Shown: positions 40,217 to 48,361 of the stretch, piece after piece
Numbering within the stretch: position 1 is the first letter of the stretch
Layout: each line of letters begins with the position of its first letter
Assembly: GCF_001639065.2 (NCBI RefSeq)
Contig: NZ_LQXO02000026.1
Location: forward strand, 83,699-147,698
Source: Vibrio barjaei
Lineage (GTDB): Bacteria; Pseudomonadota; Gammaproteobacteria; Enterobacterales; Vibrionaceae
Length of the DNA stretch: 64,000 nucleotides
Direction of reading: 5' to 3'
The notes under the pieces: generated by a model
Seen by the model: only the letters and a program-made list of their open reading frames with translations
What the model was told of the DNA's origin: nothing
Database searches by the model: none
Program-made: the position numbers and the translations under genes

Positions 40217-42563
40217 CTGTTTTAGCGGGTTGATGTGCGGTGTATTGTTTATTCTGACGACATCATACCCTCATGCTGGTGAGCTCAATTGGGGGTTTGT
40301 TCGGGGCGGAAATAGAGCTGATATGAAGGCTTGGGATGATTCTACCAATAAATTTATGCCCGGTCGATTTCTGGTTGACGTGGAATTGAACGATAAACAT
40401 ATCGGCAAACGCATACTCAATATTTTACCTGAGGACAAGAGTGACTTATGTTTAAGCGAGCAGTGGCTTAGGGACGCTGGCATAAATATAAATACTGACT
40501 TCTACGCTAAGAATATAAATAAAGAACGTCAATGTTATGTTATTGCTAATGATATAAATACAACGGTAAATATGGACTTTTCGACCCAGAATATAAACTT
40601 TAAAATACCACAAAAAGGGCTTGATAAAAAACAAAAGGCAGTATTGGAATGGGATTATGGTATCCCCGCCTTAAGAATGAATTACTCAGCTAGTACCAAT
40701 GTAAATAAAGTTGGAACAAGCAGTTACGGGTCTCTGGGTCTATTAGCAAACGCAGGAAAATGGGTGGGTGACTCGTTCATAAGTATCAGTGAAAGTGATG
40801 TGAATATTTCAACAGGCAGTGCGAGACGTGCACTTTATGATTGGAAATCGGACTTGACCATGGGTAGAACATTTACCTCTAACTCGCTAATTGGTGGAGC
40901 GAGCTTGATGGGTGTTGGTTTGGTCAGCAATAGTAACATGCGTGCCAATGAAATCGGATATTCGCCTGTTTTTTCGGGTATTGCAAAAAGTAACGCCAAA
41001 GTCGTATTAAGTCAGAGCGGGAGCACGATTTATATCGAATCGGTTCCAGCAGGCCCTTTTGAAATTCGCGACGTGCGTCTATTAAGCAGTGGAGACGTAA
41101 CGATGACTATTACGGAAGAAGATGGTTCAGTACTAACTCAAGTCTACCCACTAACGGTTATTCCAAACATGCTTAGCTCTGGAGACTACGAATACAGTGT
41201 TTACTCAGGGTTACGCCAAAGTGGTACCAACGACCTAAATGGTCTTTTTTGGGCGGGTAATGTTGGTTATGGCTTTGAGAACTTCACGCTTAAAACGAGC
41301 GTTCTACTTCATGCCAAATACGTAGCTTTTGGCGCCGGCCTGGTAAGAGGGCTTGGTCACTGGGGGACTTTAGGAGCCCAAAGTGCTTACTCCCATGCGA
41401 TATATGATGACAACAGCAGCGCGACTGGGGGTAGAGTATCGATGACTTACGGTAAGAAATTGAACAAAAGTACGTCGTTACAAGTAACTAGCGCACAATA
41501 CTTGTCTCAGGGATACACGGAGTTTTCAAACTTTGCTCCTGATGCAGAGGGAGCTCGTTATGGCAGCAGCTTGAAGTCACAATATAACTTAGGACTTTCC
41601 CACCGAATCACCACTAACCTAAGTGTAGGGTTCCGTGGTTGGAAGCGTTCTTATTGGGAGGATGTTGCGGACAATTCCGGAATTAATGCCAGAGCATCAT
41701 TACAATTTCGGAAGTTCAATGTGTCACTTGTGACATCATATAGCCAATCAGGCAACGGCTCGGAACTCAGTGGTTCGTTATCACTGTCGGTACCTTTTAG
41801 TATAGGTGGTTCAAATTACTCAACTTATAGCACGGTGACGACGAATGATAATGGGAGTAGCAATTACTCAACCGGGGTATCTTCGTCAATTGGAGAGAAA
41901 GCAAATTACTCCGCAAATATCAACTGGTCAGGTGACAGTGATAGCAAAACCTATTCAGTGAGTACGGGATATCAAGCAGAACGTGCTTCATTACGGGGAA
42001 GATTATCTCAATCGAATGGGCAAACGACAGGTTCAGCGTCGGCAAGTGGTTCGGTGATTCTGTTGCCTACAGAGCGCGACATGATATTTACCGGAACGAG
42101 AGCAGACACTCTCATTGTTGCGAATGTTGCGGATACTGAAGGAGTCAAGTTTTCCTCGTCTCCATATCGCTCGACGTCTAAAGGTAATGCGGTAGTTCCT
42201 GCGAGTGCCTATCGAGAAAACCGTATTAGGTTGTCTGGTGATACGTTGCCTACGGATATTGAGTTATTAGAGACTGAAAAACGCGTTGTACCGACCGGTG
42301 GTGCAGTAGTGTTTTTACCATTTGAATCGGTAAAAGTACTTAGATATCTGTTTCAAATAAAGAATAAACAAGGCGCTTTTGTGCAGAGTGGTACGTGGGC
42401 AGAATCGAACGACGGCACTCCGTTAGGTTTCGTTACTCAAAACGGTATTTTATTTGTTAACTCTATCGATGAATTAAAGAGTTTTCGTGTCGGAGATTGC
42501 GAAATCCCCACCTCGTCCATCAAACAAACAACACAATTACAAGAGGTTATGTGTGAAAATTAA
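40209..42563 (+). CDS. Outer-membrane fimbrial usher
   Basis: 784 residues with a signal peptide cut near PHAGELNW. N-terminal chaperone-binding domain (LNWGFVRGGNRADMKAW, ... FLVDVELNDKHIGKR), a beta barrel with repeated aromatic strands, a plug, and C-terminal domains ending CEN with a Cys pair. Length fits FaeD-type ushers (about 810). It exports and assembles pilin subunits handed over by the periplasmic chaperone. Codon use is AT-rich. Confidence 0.92.
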   Translation: MNNCFSGLMCGVLFILTTSYPHAGELNWGFVRGGNRADMKAWDDSTNKFMPGRFLVDVELNDKHIGKRILNILPEDKSDLCLSEQWLRDAGININTDFYAKNINKERQCYVIANDINTTVNMDFSTQNINFKIPQKGLDKKQKAVLEWDYGIPALRMNYSASTNVNKVGTSSYGSLGLLANAGKWVGDSFISISESDVNISTGSARRALYDWKSDLTMGRTFTSNSLIGGASLMGVGLVSNSNMRANEIGYSPVFSGIAKSNAKVVLSQSGSTIYIESVPAGPFEIRDVRLLSSGDVTMTITEEDGSVLTQVYPLTVIPNMLSSGDYEYSVYSGLRQSGTNDLNGLFWAGNVGYGFENFTLKTSVLLHAKYVAFGAGLVRGLGHWGTLGAQSAYSHAIYDDNSSATGGRVSMTYGKKLNKSTSLQVTSAQYLSQGYTEFSNFAPDAEGARYGSSLKSQYNLGLSHRITTNLSVGFRGWKRSYWEDVADNSGINARASLQFRKFNVSLVTSYSQSGNGSELSGSLSLSVPFSIGGSNYSTYSTVTTNDNGSSNYSTGVSSSIGEKANYSANINWSGDSDSKTYSVSTGYQAERASLRGRLSQSNGQTTGSASASGSVILLPTERDMIFTGTRADTLIVANVADTEGVKFSSSPYRSTSKGNAVVPASAYRENRIRLSGDTLPTDIELLETEKRVVPTGGAVVFLPFESVKVLRYLFQIKNKQGAFVQSGTWAESNDGTPLGFVTQNGILFVNSIDELKSFRVGDCEIPTSSIKQTTQLQEVMCEN

Positions 42564-43242
42564 ACTTATATTAACGTTTGCCTTGAGCTCAATATTATTC
42601 ACGAATGAGGCCATCGCTTCGTTGGCGTTAGACGCTACACGTTATATCTATAAAGGAGACGGTCAGTTTATTTCAGCAACAGTAGATAATCGCTCTAAGG
42701 AAGATTATGGTGCGCAAATTTGGGTTGAAAATATTGTGGAGAATGATACGCGCCCGTCCTTTATCGCGACTCCGTCATTTTTCAAAATAAATAAGGGTCG
42801 TACGCAGGTGTTTAGGATAATGAAAGTATCCGACCATATGCCGAATGATAAAGAATCAATTTATTGGTTGAATTTGCAAGAAATTCCTCCCGCTGGAAAA
42901 GGAAGTGGACTTGCAATCGCAATTCGTACACGGGTTAAGTTGATATACAGACCCGAAGCCATTGCAGAAGGTCGTCTTGGTGCAGAAAAAAACTTAACAG
43001 TAGAACATTTACCTGGTGAGCAGTGGTTAGTTAATACGACACCTTATATATTCACAATCGCGAGTGTTCAGAATGCTAAGGGGGAAGCTATTGAATTTAG
43101 CAAAGAAGCTAATAGTGGCCTAAAAATGTTTAAACCAGGAGACAGGATTAATGTAACTGGTAATCAGATACACTCCGTCTCAGCATTAAATGATTTTGGA
43201 AGTGTGAATACATATATCCTTGATGGTCCAGGGGATGACTAA
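42553..43242 (+). CDS. Periplasmic fimbrial chaperone
   Basis: 229 residues from GTG 42553, with AGAGG upstream and a signal peptide directly after (KIKLILTFALSSILFTNEAIA); the frame is open further upstream inside the usher but lacks a signal there. PapD-like immunoglobulin fold: SLALDATRYIYKGDG, FINKGRTQVFRIM-like strand (KINKGRTQVFRIMKVS), YWLNLQEIPP and IAIRTRVKLIYRP are hallmark strands. It overlaps the usher by 11 bases. Likely partner of the pilins here. Confidence 0.93.
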   Translation: MKIKLILTFALSSILFTNEAIASLALDATRYIYKGDGQFISATVDNRSKEDYGAQIWVENIVENDTRPSFIATPSFFKINKGRTQVFRIMKVSDHMPNDKESIYWLNLQEIPPAGKGSGLAIAIRTRVKLIYRPEAIAEGRLGAEKNLTVEHLPGEQWLVNTTPYIFTIASVQNAKGEAIEFSKEANSGLKMFKPGDRINVTGNQIHSVSALNDFGSVNTYILDGPGDD

Positions 43243-43243
43243 T

Positions 43244-43744
43244 ATGCGACTATTTTTTTTGCTATTAATGATATTAGTAGGTTATCTATTTTCTTATACA
43301 GCAGCTGCTGAGGGTACAACAAAATACGTAAGAAACCAATCTCTAGGTTTGGTTAATGGAGTTGTGAACAATGATAGATTGCAAATAGAAAAAACATTAG
43401 AAGATCCAGTGTTATTATCAGTAAATGATGCGGACTTAGATGGGAAATTAAAATATTTGAGAATTGCTAATGCTACACTGCTAAAAAACCATCGAGGTGA
43501 AGTCCTAGTAAAAGTGACATCATCAACTGGTAGCGATGTAGCCACATTTGCTAATGTAGAGCTAATAGCTGACGAAAGAAAAGTAAGTATCAATGGGAAG
43601 CAAGTAGGGGATACTGTGGAAATTACAGCATTGCCTCGCTTTAAAAACATCAAACTTAAAATTAATCAAGCAATAAAAATAACCATGCCTAAAAGCTATA
43701 GAGGAGGGATTGAGTTTGCAATAGAAGTTGAAGGGGTTGGATAA
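43244..43744 (+). CDS. Fimbrial minor subunit (FaeF/FanF-like)
   Basis: 166 residues from ATG 43244, with AGGGG nine bases upstream; a second ATG at 43235 overlaps the chaperone end and lacks spacing. Signal peptide ends near SYTAAAEG. The middle (SLGLVNGVV, then DPVLLSV) and the C-terminal SYRGGIEFAIEVEG resemble K88 FaeF from memory, including the SYRG motif. No Cys pair. It sits where FaeF sits, between chaperone and major subunit. Assigned as a minor subunit by analogy. Confidence 0.7.
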   Translation: MRLFFLLLMILVGYLFSYTAAAEGTTKYVRNQSLGLVNGVVNNDRLQIEKTLEDPVLLSVNDADLDGKLKYLRIANATLLKNHRGEVLVKVTSSTGSDVATFANVELIADERKVSINGKQVGDTVEITALPRFKNIKLKINQAIKITMPKSYRGGIEFAIEVEGVG

Positions 43745-43777
43745 CTGGTAATGTATTCAGCTCAGATTTAGCTCTCG

Positions 43778-43831
43778 TTGTTATCGTTATTTTGTTGTAA
43801 GGGATAACAATAAAGTATCACTGTTGTTATC
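43778..43831 (+). repeat. Three TTGTTATC octamers before the major-pilin-like gene
   Basis: TTGTTATC occurs at 43778-43785 and 43824-43831, and inverted (GATAACAA) at 43803-43810. The spacing is 18-25 bases, in the gap between the FaeF-like and FaeG-like genes. Candidate operator or promoter element. Confidence 0.5.
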
Positions 43832-43901
43832 AATGGCTAAGCATTAGAAATATGTCAATCTTAGGGTGGTAATAGCGGTAAAAACATAATAAGGAAGTAC
43901 A

Positions 43902-44657
43902 ATGAAAAAAACATTGATGGCTATCATGATATCCTCGAGTATGACATTTATAAGTTCTGCAAACGCTAATTTCTCGGATATGAGTAATAACTTATTCACT
44001 TCAAACGTAGAGTTGTCCGGCGTTATTATTGATCAAAACCCCACTTGGGTATGGAGAATTCCTGATACAACAAGGCAAAAATTAACTGGAGCAAAAACGT
44101 TAAGAAGTACTGGGACCGATAAAGATGGCATACTCGCTAACTTTGACATTGGTATCTATGACTTACCTCTTCTTGAAGGTTTTATGACAGTACCTGCTAC
44201 TATTGGCCAATTGGGGTTAGTTCCCTCAATTACCATTGGCGAAACTATGGTCGATAGTCGCTGTTATGAACAAGAGTGTTTTTCTGACGTGGCGGTTTTT
44301 CGGGGTGGTAAAAGAGATGGTTGGCTTAGAGTTAAATACACCGCGAGCGCAGCCCTAGCTGCTAAAAAAGAAGGTGTGGTATATGAAACACAATCGGATT
44401 TAGCAGCACAATCAATTAATGCAGCAAGTATCCTAAGCCTTAACCAAGAGAATTATAGCGAAGTTTATAAAGGTGCACGATCTTTAGATACTGTAGTCGC
44501 GCCAACTATTCAATGGCTTGATGATGTTCTTAATTCCACTAGTTGGGAGGAAATATCTCAGTCTAGGCTCATTACGTTAAAGTCATCCTACATCCGTGTC
44601 TTTGATATACAGGGGCCTTGGAAGGCTACGTTACCAATAAGTGTCAGCATACAATAA
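43902..44657 (+). CDS. K88/F4-like fimbrial subunit, likely major pilin
   Basis: 251 residues with a signal peptide (MKKTLMAIMISSSMTFISSANA) and a strong ribosome binding site (AAGGAAG). LSGVIIDQNPTWVWRIP, a middle Val/Ala region, and the end PWKATLPISVSIQ match the K88 FaeG pattern (signal MKKTLIAL..., end WSAPLNVAITYY) from memory. Two Cys (SRCYEQECF) lie close together. Gene order identical to faeG after faeF. Likely the main structural pilin/adhesin, as FaeG is in K88; this is inference. Confidence 0.75.
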   Translation: MKKTLMAIMISSSMTFISSANANFSDMSNNLFTSNVELSGVIIDQNPTWVWRIPDTTRQKLTGAKTLRSTGTDKDGILANFDIGIYDLPLLEGFMTVPATIGQLGLVPSITIGETMVDSRCYEQECFSDVAVFRGGKRDGWLRVKYTASAALAAKKEGVVYETQSDLAAQSINAASILSLNQENYSEVYKGARSLDTVVAPTIQWLDDVLNSTSWEEISQSRLITLKSSYIRVFDIQGPWKATLPISVSIQ

Positions 44658-44712
44658 AAGTCATTTTTCAAATGATGAAGAAGTATAAATAGACGATAAT
44701 TTTTGGTTTTAA

Positions 44713-44741
44713 GAAATGTTGCGATTAGTTAGCAACATTTC
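44713..44741 (+). other. Perfect 10-bp hairpin between the two K88-like subunit genes
   Basis: GAAATGTTGC GATTAGTTA GCAACATTTC: perfect 10-bp stem with a 9-base loop and no T run after it. A second imperfect stem follows (TTTAGCATAC...GTGTGCTAAA, about 44778-44802). Possible mRNA stabiliser or attenuator that lowers expression of the following gene relative to the major subunit. Confidence 0.6.
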
Positions 44742-44896
44742 TAATAGAAGGCTTTATTAATATAAAGGTGTTCTAAATTTAGCATACGTGATGTGTGCTA
44801 AACCAGTGCATCCAGGTAACTGTATGTATTATATCAAGTGCAAAATAAAATCAATTTGCAAATAGCTAATTTAAATTATAAAGGATGATAAATGTT

Positions 44897-45670
44897 ATGA
44901 TGAAAAAGAAACTAATCACGAGTACTATTATGTCGGGTCTGCTAATATCTGGCTTAGCAAATGCTAGTTATAGTCAAGATATTAAATTTGCAGGTAAAAT
45001 AATAAATTCAGCACCAGAATGGGAGGTAAGTCTTGCCGAAGGACTTGAAGGTAAGATCAATAATATAACAATTGACATGAGTGACTTTTCTAAATCGGGT
45101 GATACTCTCAGATATACATTGTTTGATAGTGTAGACGAACTAACTATTCTAAAGGCTGTTATGAAGAGTGCCGCGAAAAAAGGTCAGCCACAGCTAGCTC
45201 CTAAGGTGTCCTTTCAAGACAACCAAGGTCAGGATATGGAATTGGATGCCTATTGTTTTGAAGGTTTACAGGGGTGTTCAAATAAACTCACTATTAATGC
45301 CACAAACATTCAGACCCAAGAGCAAATTGGGGTGCTAGAAATAACAGTTAATGGAGAGTATGCAGTATTGTCTAAAACAGGCGTTAACCCATTATTACAT
45401 ACTAACCGAGGCTCACAAAATTATGCTCTCACTTGGCTTTTGAATATGCCTTATGCTCCAAATTATCAAGTGACGCAGAATCACGATTCTAATTATGATT
45501 GGTTTAATGAATTACTCGATGGTCTCTATCCTGATCAACAAAACATTGCGGCAGCTATGGGTGTAGGATTCCAAAAGGTCGAATTTATTGCCGAAGACAA
45601 AGCTGAATCACCATCATTACAAACCGGCACGTGGGAAGCTACCACCAACGTAAGTGTGACATGGCAGTAA
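44897..45670 (+). CDS. Second K88/F4-like fimbrial subunit
   Basis: 257 residues from ATG 44897; an ATG at 44885 touches the ribosome binding site and is unlikely. Signal peptide MMKKKLITSTIMSGLLISGLANA. The pattern parallels the previous gene: IKFAGKIINSAPEWEVSL at the start and TGTWEATTNVSVTWQ at the end. Cys pair AYCFEGLQGC in mid-protein. Corresponds in position to FaeH/FaeI-type subunits. Probably a minor or alternative adhesive subunit. Last gene of the operon, ended by the terminator at 45700-45737. Confidence 0.72.
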   Translation: MMKKKLITSTIMSGLLISGLANASYSQDIKFAGKIINSAPEWEVSLAEGLEGKINNITIDMSDFSKSGDTLRYTLFDSVDELTILKAVMKSAAKKGQPQLAPKVSFQDNQGQDMELDAYCFEGLQGCSNKLTINATNIQTQEQIGVLEITVNGEYAVLSKTGVNPLLHTNRGSQNYALTWLLNMPYAPNYQVTQNHDSNYDWFNELLDGLYPDQQNIAAAMGVGFQKVEFIAEDKAESPSLQTGTWEATTNVSVTWQ

Positions 45671-45699
45671 GGCATTGATAAAATTTCTGTGAGTTAAAT

Positions 45700-45737
45700 A
45701 CCGCTCGCTCCTGATTTATATAGCGAGCGGTGTTTTT
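45700..45737 (+). terminator. Terminator of the fimbrial operon
   Basis: ACCGCTCGCT / AGCGAGCGGT stem, then TGTTTTTA. Confidence 0.85.
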
Positions 45738-45790
45738 ATAACGCTCTGTTAATTATAAGTTTGTGTTCATATAATCGAATTTTCAATAAC

Positions 45791-46747
45791 ATGAAAAATA
45801 TTATATCCATCATTTTAATTATACTGTCTCGCGTTTCTTTTGCCCAGGAGAGGGTTGACTCCAACAAATTTTGGCTCGGTAATGCGCTTGGCTTCGGTAT
45901 CGTCGAGCAAGTAAGAGAAAGTAAGGGGCGCGCGGTCAATACATCTCCTAGTTTTAGTGTCGACGTTGGATTTGATATCACTCGCTATGTCAGTACATAT
46001 TCGAACTTTAGTGTCATTAAGAGCCCACAAACAAATGCCAATTTAAACATCTTAACTTTAGGTTTGCAGAGCGGTGAGCCGATTACGGATGAATTGTCTT
46101 TATATGGCAAGGTGGGTGCCAGTTATCTTTTGGGCAATAATAATAGCAATGGACCTAGTGGTTCATTAGGCATTGGTGCGGAATATCGCTTGACCTGTCG
46201 ACTTTCTACAAAATTAGGTGTTGACTATTTTAATGCCTTAGGTAGTGGACAGCGAGTAAAGAGTAATGTTACCCAATTTTATTGGGGGTTTAACTACTAT
46301 TTTGATAACTCAATGCAGCGTGTTTCAGGTATACAGTCTGTGAGTTCGAGCCCGCTTGAATATGTGGAGACAAGATTACCAGCACCAAGTGAGAATACTT
46401 CAAAGGTCACCCATCATGAACTGCTATTCGCTACCAACTCGAGCACACTCTTGTCAACCAAAGCTTTAGAAGCACCTCTCGCGAGACTTCGAAGTAAATC
46501 AAAACTTAATGTGCGAATTGTTGCGCATACGGATAAAACGGGAGCGACAACCTATAATCAATGGCTTTCCGATCGCCGGGCAGCTCGCGTTGCTGAGTAT
46601 TTTATTCAACACGGTATAGGTTCTGAACGTATCAGCTATGTCGGTAAGGGTGAACAACATCCAAGAGCGGATAATGAAACGAAAGAAGGAAGAAAGCGAA
46701 ATCGTCGTGTAGAGATAATCATTGGCAACTTAATACATGAATTTTGA
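45791..46747 (+). CDS. OmpA-family outer-membrane protein
   Basis: 318 residues from ATG 45791 (upstream TTG ignored because the signal peptide MKNIISIILIILSRVSFA starts here). An N-terminal 8-strand barrel-type region (about 20-185) is followed by an OmpA-like peptidoglycan-binding domain (about 215-318) with LFATNSSTL, RIVAHTDKTGATTYNQWLSDRRA and KGRKRNRRVEI-like end. It would tether the outer membrane to the cell wall. Own transcript after the fimbrial terminator. Its link to the fimbriae is only by position. Confidence 0.8.
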   Translation: MKNIISIILIILSRVSFAQERVDSNKFWLGNALGFGIVEQVRESKGRAVNTSPSFSVDVGFDITRYVSTYSNFSVIKSPQTNANLNILTLGLQSGEPITDELSLYGKVGASYLLGNNNSNGPSGSLGIGAEYRLTCRLSTKLGVDYFNALGSGQRVKSNVTQFYWGFNYYFDNSMQRVSGIQSVSSSPLEYVETRLPAPSENTSKVTHHELLFATNSSTLLSTKALEAPLARLRSKSKLNVRIVAHTDKTGATTYNQWLSDRRAARVAEYFIQHGIGSERISYVGKGEQHPRADNETKEGRKRNRRVEIIIGNLIHEF

Positions 46748-47120
46748 ATGGTTCATTAGAAAAAGCACAAGATAATATCGTCACCTAAGAGAGTAACCCC
46801 GAATTAATCTTCAATAGCAAAAAATAAGATTAGGTAGACCTGGTTGTAGTGGGGTTATTCTTTGTCGGACTTAGATAATCAGTACCTATATTATTGAAAG
46901 TACTAGGTTATATGTTGTTACCTTTATTTAGTGGTAGAGTTTGAAAGTGACTTTACAATACGCCAAACTTTATTGTTAATATGGTTAAGAACGGAGGAGG
47001 TAGCCCTGAGAACCTAGGTTAACTTGGCTCTGTTAGTAACGCAGTTAGATTGAATACAGTTATTATTGTTAGTCTTTAACCATGTAGTGCTAATGTTATA
47101 GAGGGACAATAAGAGGTGGG
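46748..47120 (+). other. Gap between OmpA-family gene and ToxR-like regulator
   Basis: 373 bases. It holds a nested hairpin: outer GTAACCCC (46793-46800) with GGGGTTAT (46851-46858), inner TAATCTT (46805-46811) with AAGATTA (46826-46832). This may terminate the OmpA-family gene or be a leader structure. The rest should hold the regulator promoter. Nothing else seen. Confidence 0.5.
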
Positions 47121-47807
47121 ATGAAGTTGGATTATTTTTTAGAGAAAAGCACAGGCTTGATCCTAGATAGCACTGATAGGGAACACGCTAAACTCAGTGC
47201 CGCAGAAAGCGCTGTTCTTGAGCTATTAATCGAGAATAGAGGCGATTGCGTTTCAAGAGATGATATGTTTGCCAAAGGATGGCCAGGAATGATTGTAGTG
47301 GAGAATGCTTTAACTATGGCTATTCGTCGATTACGGATAGCTGGAATTGATATCAAAACAGTTCCAAGAAAGGGTTATGTCCTGATTGATAGTAACATAC
47401 ATATCTATCAAAGAGAGACTAAGAACGTAAAATCTGTTTTGTTCCAATCTACCGCTTCTGATGAACTGGGAGTTGAGGAAGCTATAACGAACAGCGAATC
47501 TGGAAAGGTACTTAAAGATCGACAATCTCACTTCGAGAGAGATGCATTGAATGGCAAAGAGGCGTTTAGGAAAAGTCGTAAATACTTTTGGATATTTATT
47601 ATTGTATATAACATGATGCAGCTCTTGCTATATATAGCTCTGGAGTCAGGAAAACCTGATGTAAACTGCATTAAAAATAAAGATGTTGAAGCGTGTTCTG
47701 TATTGCCAATACCAGTGCGTGACTTTAATAATTTAACTGAAGGCTATTATTTCTATGGTTACACCTATGATGAAGACAATACTAAGCGTTTTATTAAAAT
47801 ACACTAA
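47121..47807 (+). CDS. ToxR-like membrane transcriptional regulator
   Basis: 228 residues with a good ribosome binding site (GAGGTGGG). An N-terminal OmpR/ToxR-type winged helix (about 1-95: LSAAESAVLELLIENRGDCVSRDDMF, ... VENALTMAIRRLR, ... TVPRKGYVL) has no receiver domain. An Asn/Glu-rich linker leads to one transmembrane helix (about 155-174) and a short periplasmic tail (175-228) with two cysteines (Cys183, Cys192), as ToxR has two periplasmic cysteines. The next gene overlaps its 3' end. Likely regulator of the adjacent fimbria/OmpA genes, by position. Confidence 0.78.
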   Translation: MKLDYFLEKSTGLILDSTDREHAKLSAAESAVLELLIENRGDCVSRDDMFAKGWPGMIVVENALTMAIRRLRIAGIDIKTVPRKGYVLIDSNIHIYQRETKNVKSVLFQSTASDELGVEEAITNSESGKVLKDRQSHFERDALNGKEAFRKSRKYFWIFIIVYNMMQLLLYIALESGKPDVNCIKNKDVEACSVLPIPVRDFNNLTEGYYFYGYTYDEDNTKRFIKIH

Positions 47808-48234
47808 TTGGATAGCAATACTTTTTAGTGTTTTTCTTACGCTATATATAATCAAGCCATTTCTAAATGGCCTAGGATGTAATTTTGAGTTATACGACTA
47901 CAATGAGCGTATAAACTATTCGCTTACATGCAAAAAGGGAGTGATTTATAATGATGTTTGGGATAAAGAAACGGGAGAGAAGTATATAAAAAAATCGCTT
48001 TACGGATATTGGGGTGGGTACACTTATAATATTGATCTTGGTACGAAAGTAACATTAAGTGATGTAGATTTAGATGTGGAAAATAGTGGTTTGTCCATTT
48101 ATCATTTATCCAAAATTTGGAGTGCATTTTCTCGGAGTAATGATGAAAATACCTATTCAATGGTGGAGATACCAAGAGGTGCTATTTTTAAATCTGATTT
48201 TGATGATCATCCAAAAAAAGGTTTTGTAGAATAG
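47755..48234 (+). CDS. Small membrane protein overlapping the regulator (ToxS-like position)
   Basis: 159 residues starting 53 bases inside the regulator gene in another frame; coupled translation. N-terminal transmembrane helix (about 16-34), then a periplasmic domain of about 120 residues without known motif. Size, topology and overlap match ToxS with ToxR, and PsaF or MyfF with PsaE or MyfE, which are regulatory partners of fimbrial operons. Sequence identity to ToxS is not evident; call rests on context. Confidence 0.6.
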   Translation: MVTPMMKTILSVLLKYTNWIAILFSVFLTLYIIKPFLNGLGCNFELYDYNERINYSLTCKKGVIYNDVWDKETGEKYIKKSLYGYWGGYTYNIDLGTKVTLSDVDLDVENSGLSIYHLSKIWSAFSRSNDENTYSMVEIPRGAIFKSDFDDHPKKGFVE

Positions 48235-48361
48235 TGGTGTTTGTTTTTAATAGTCTAAATTACAAAGTTTAATTACGCTGCTCATGGGTAGACCGTTAAG
48301 GTTTGAGCTGGTTTTGGACAGGGAAGTTTCGTTTTCTATCTAAAAAATTGAATCAAATAAA

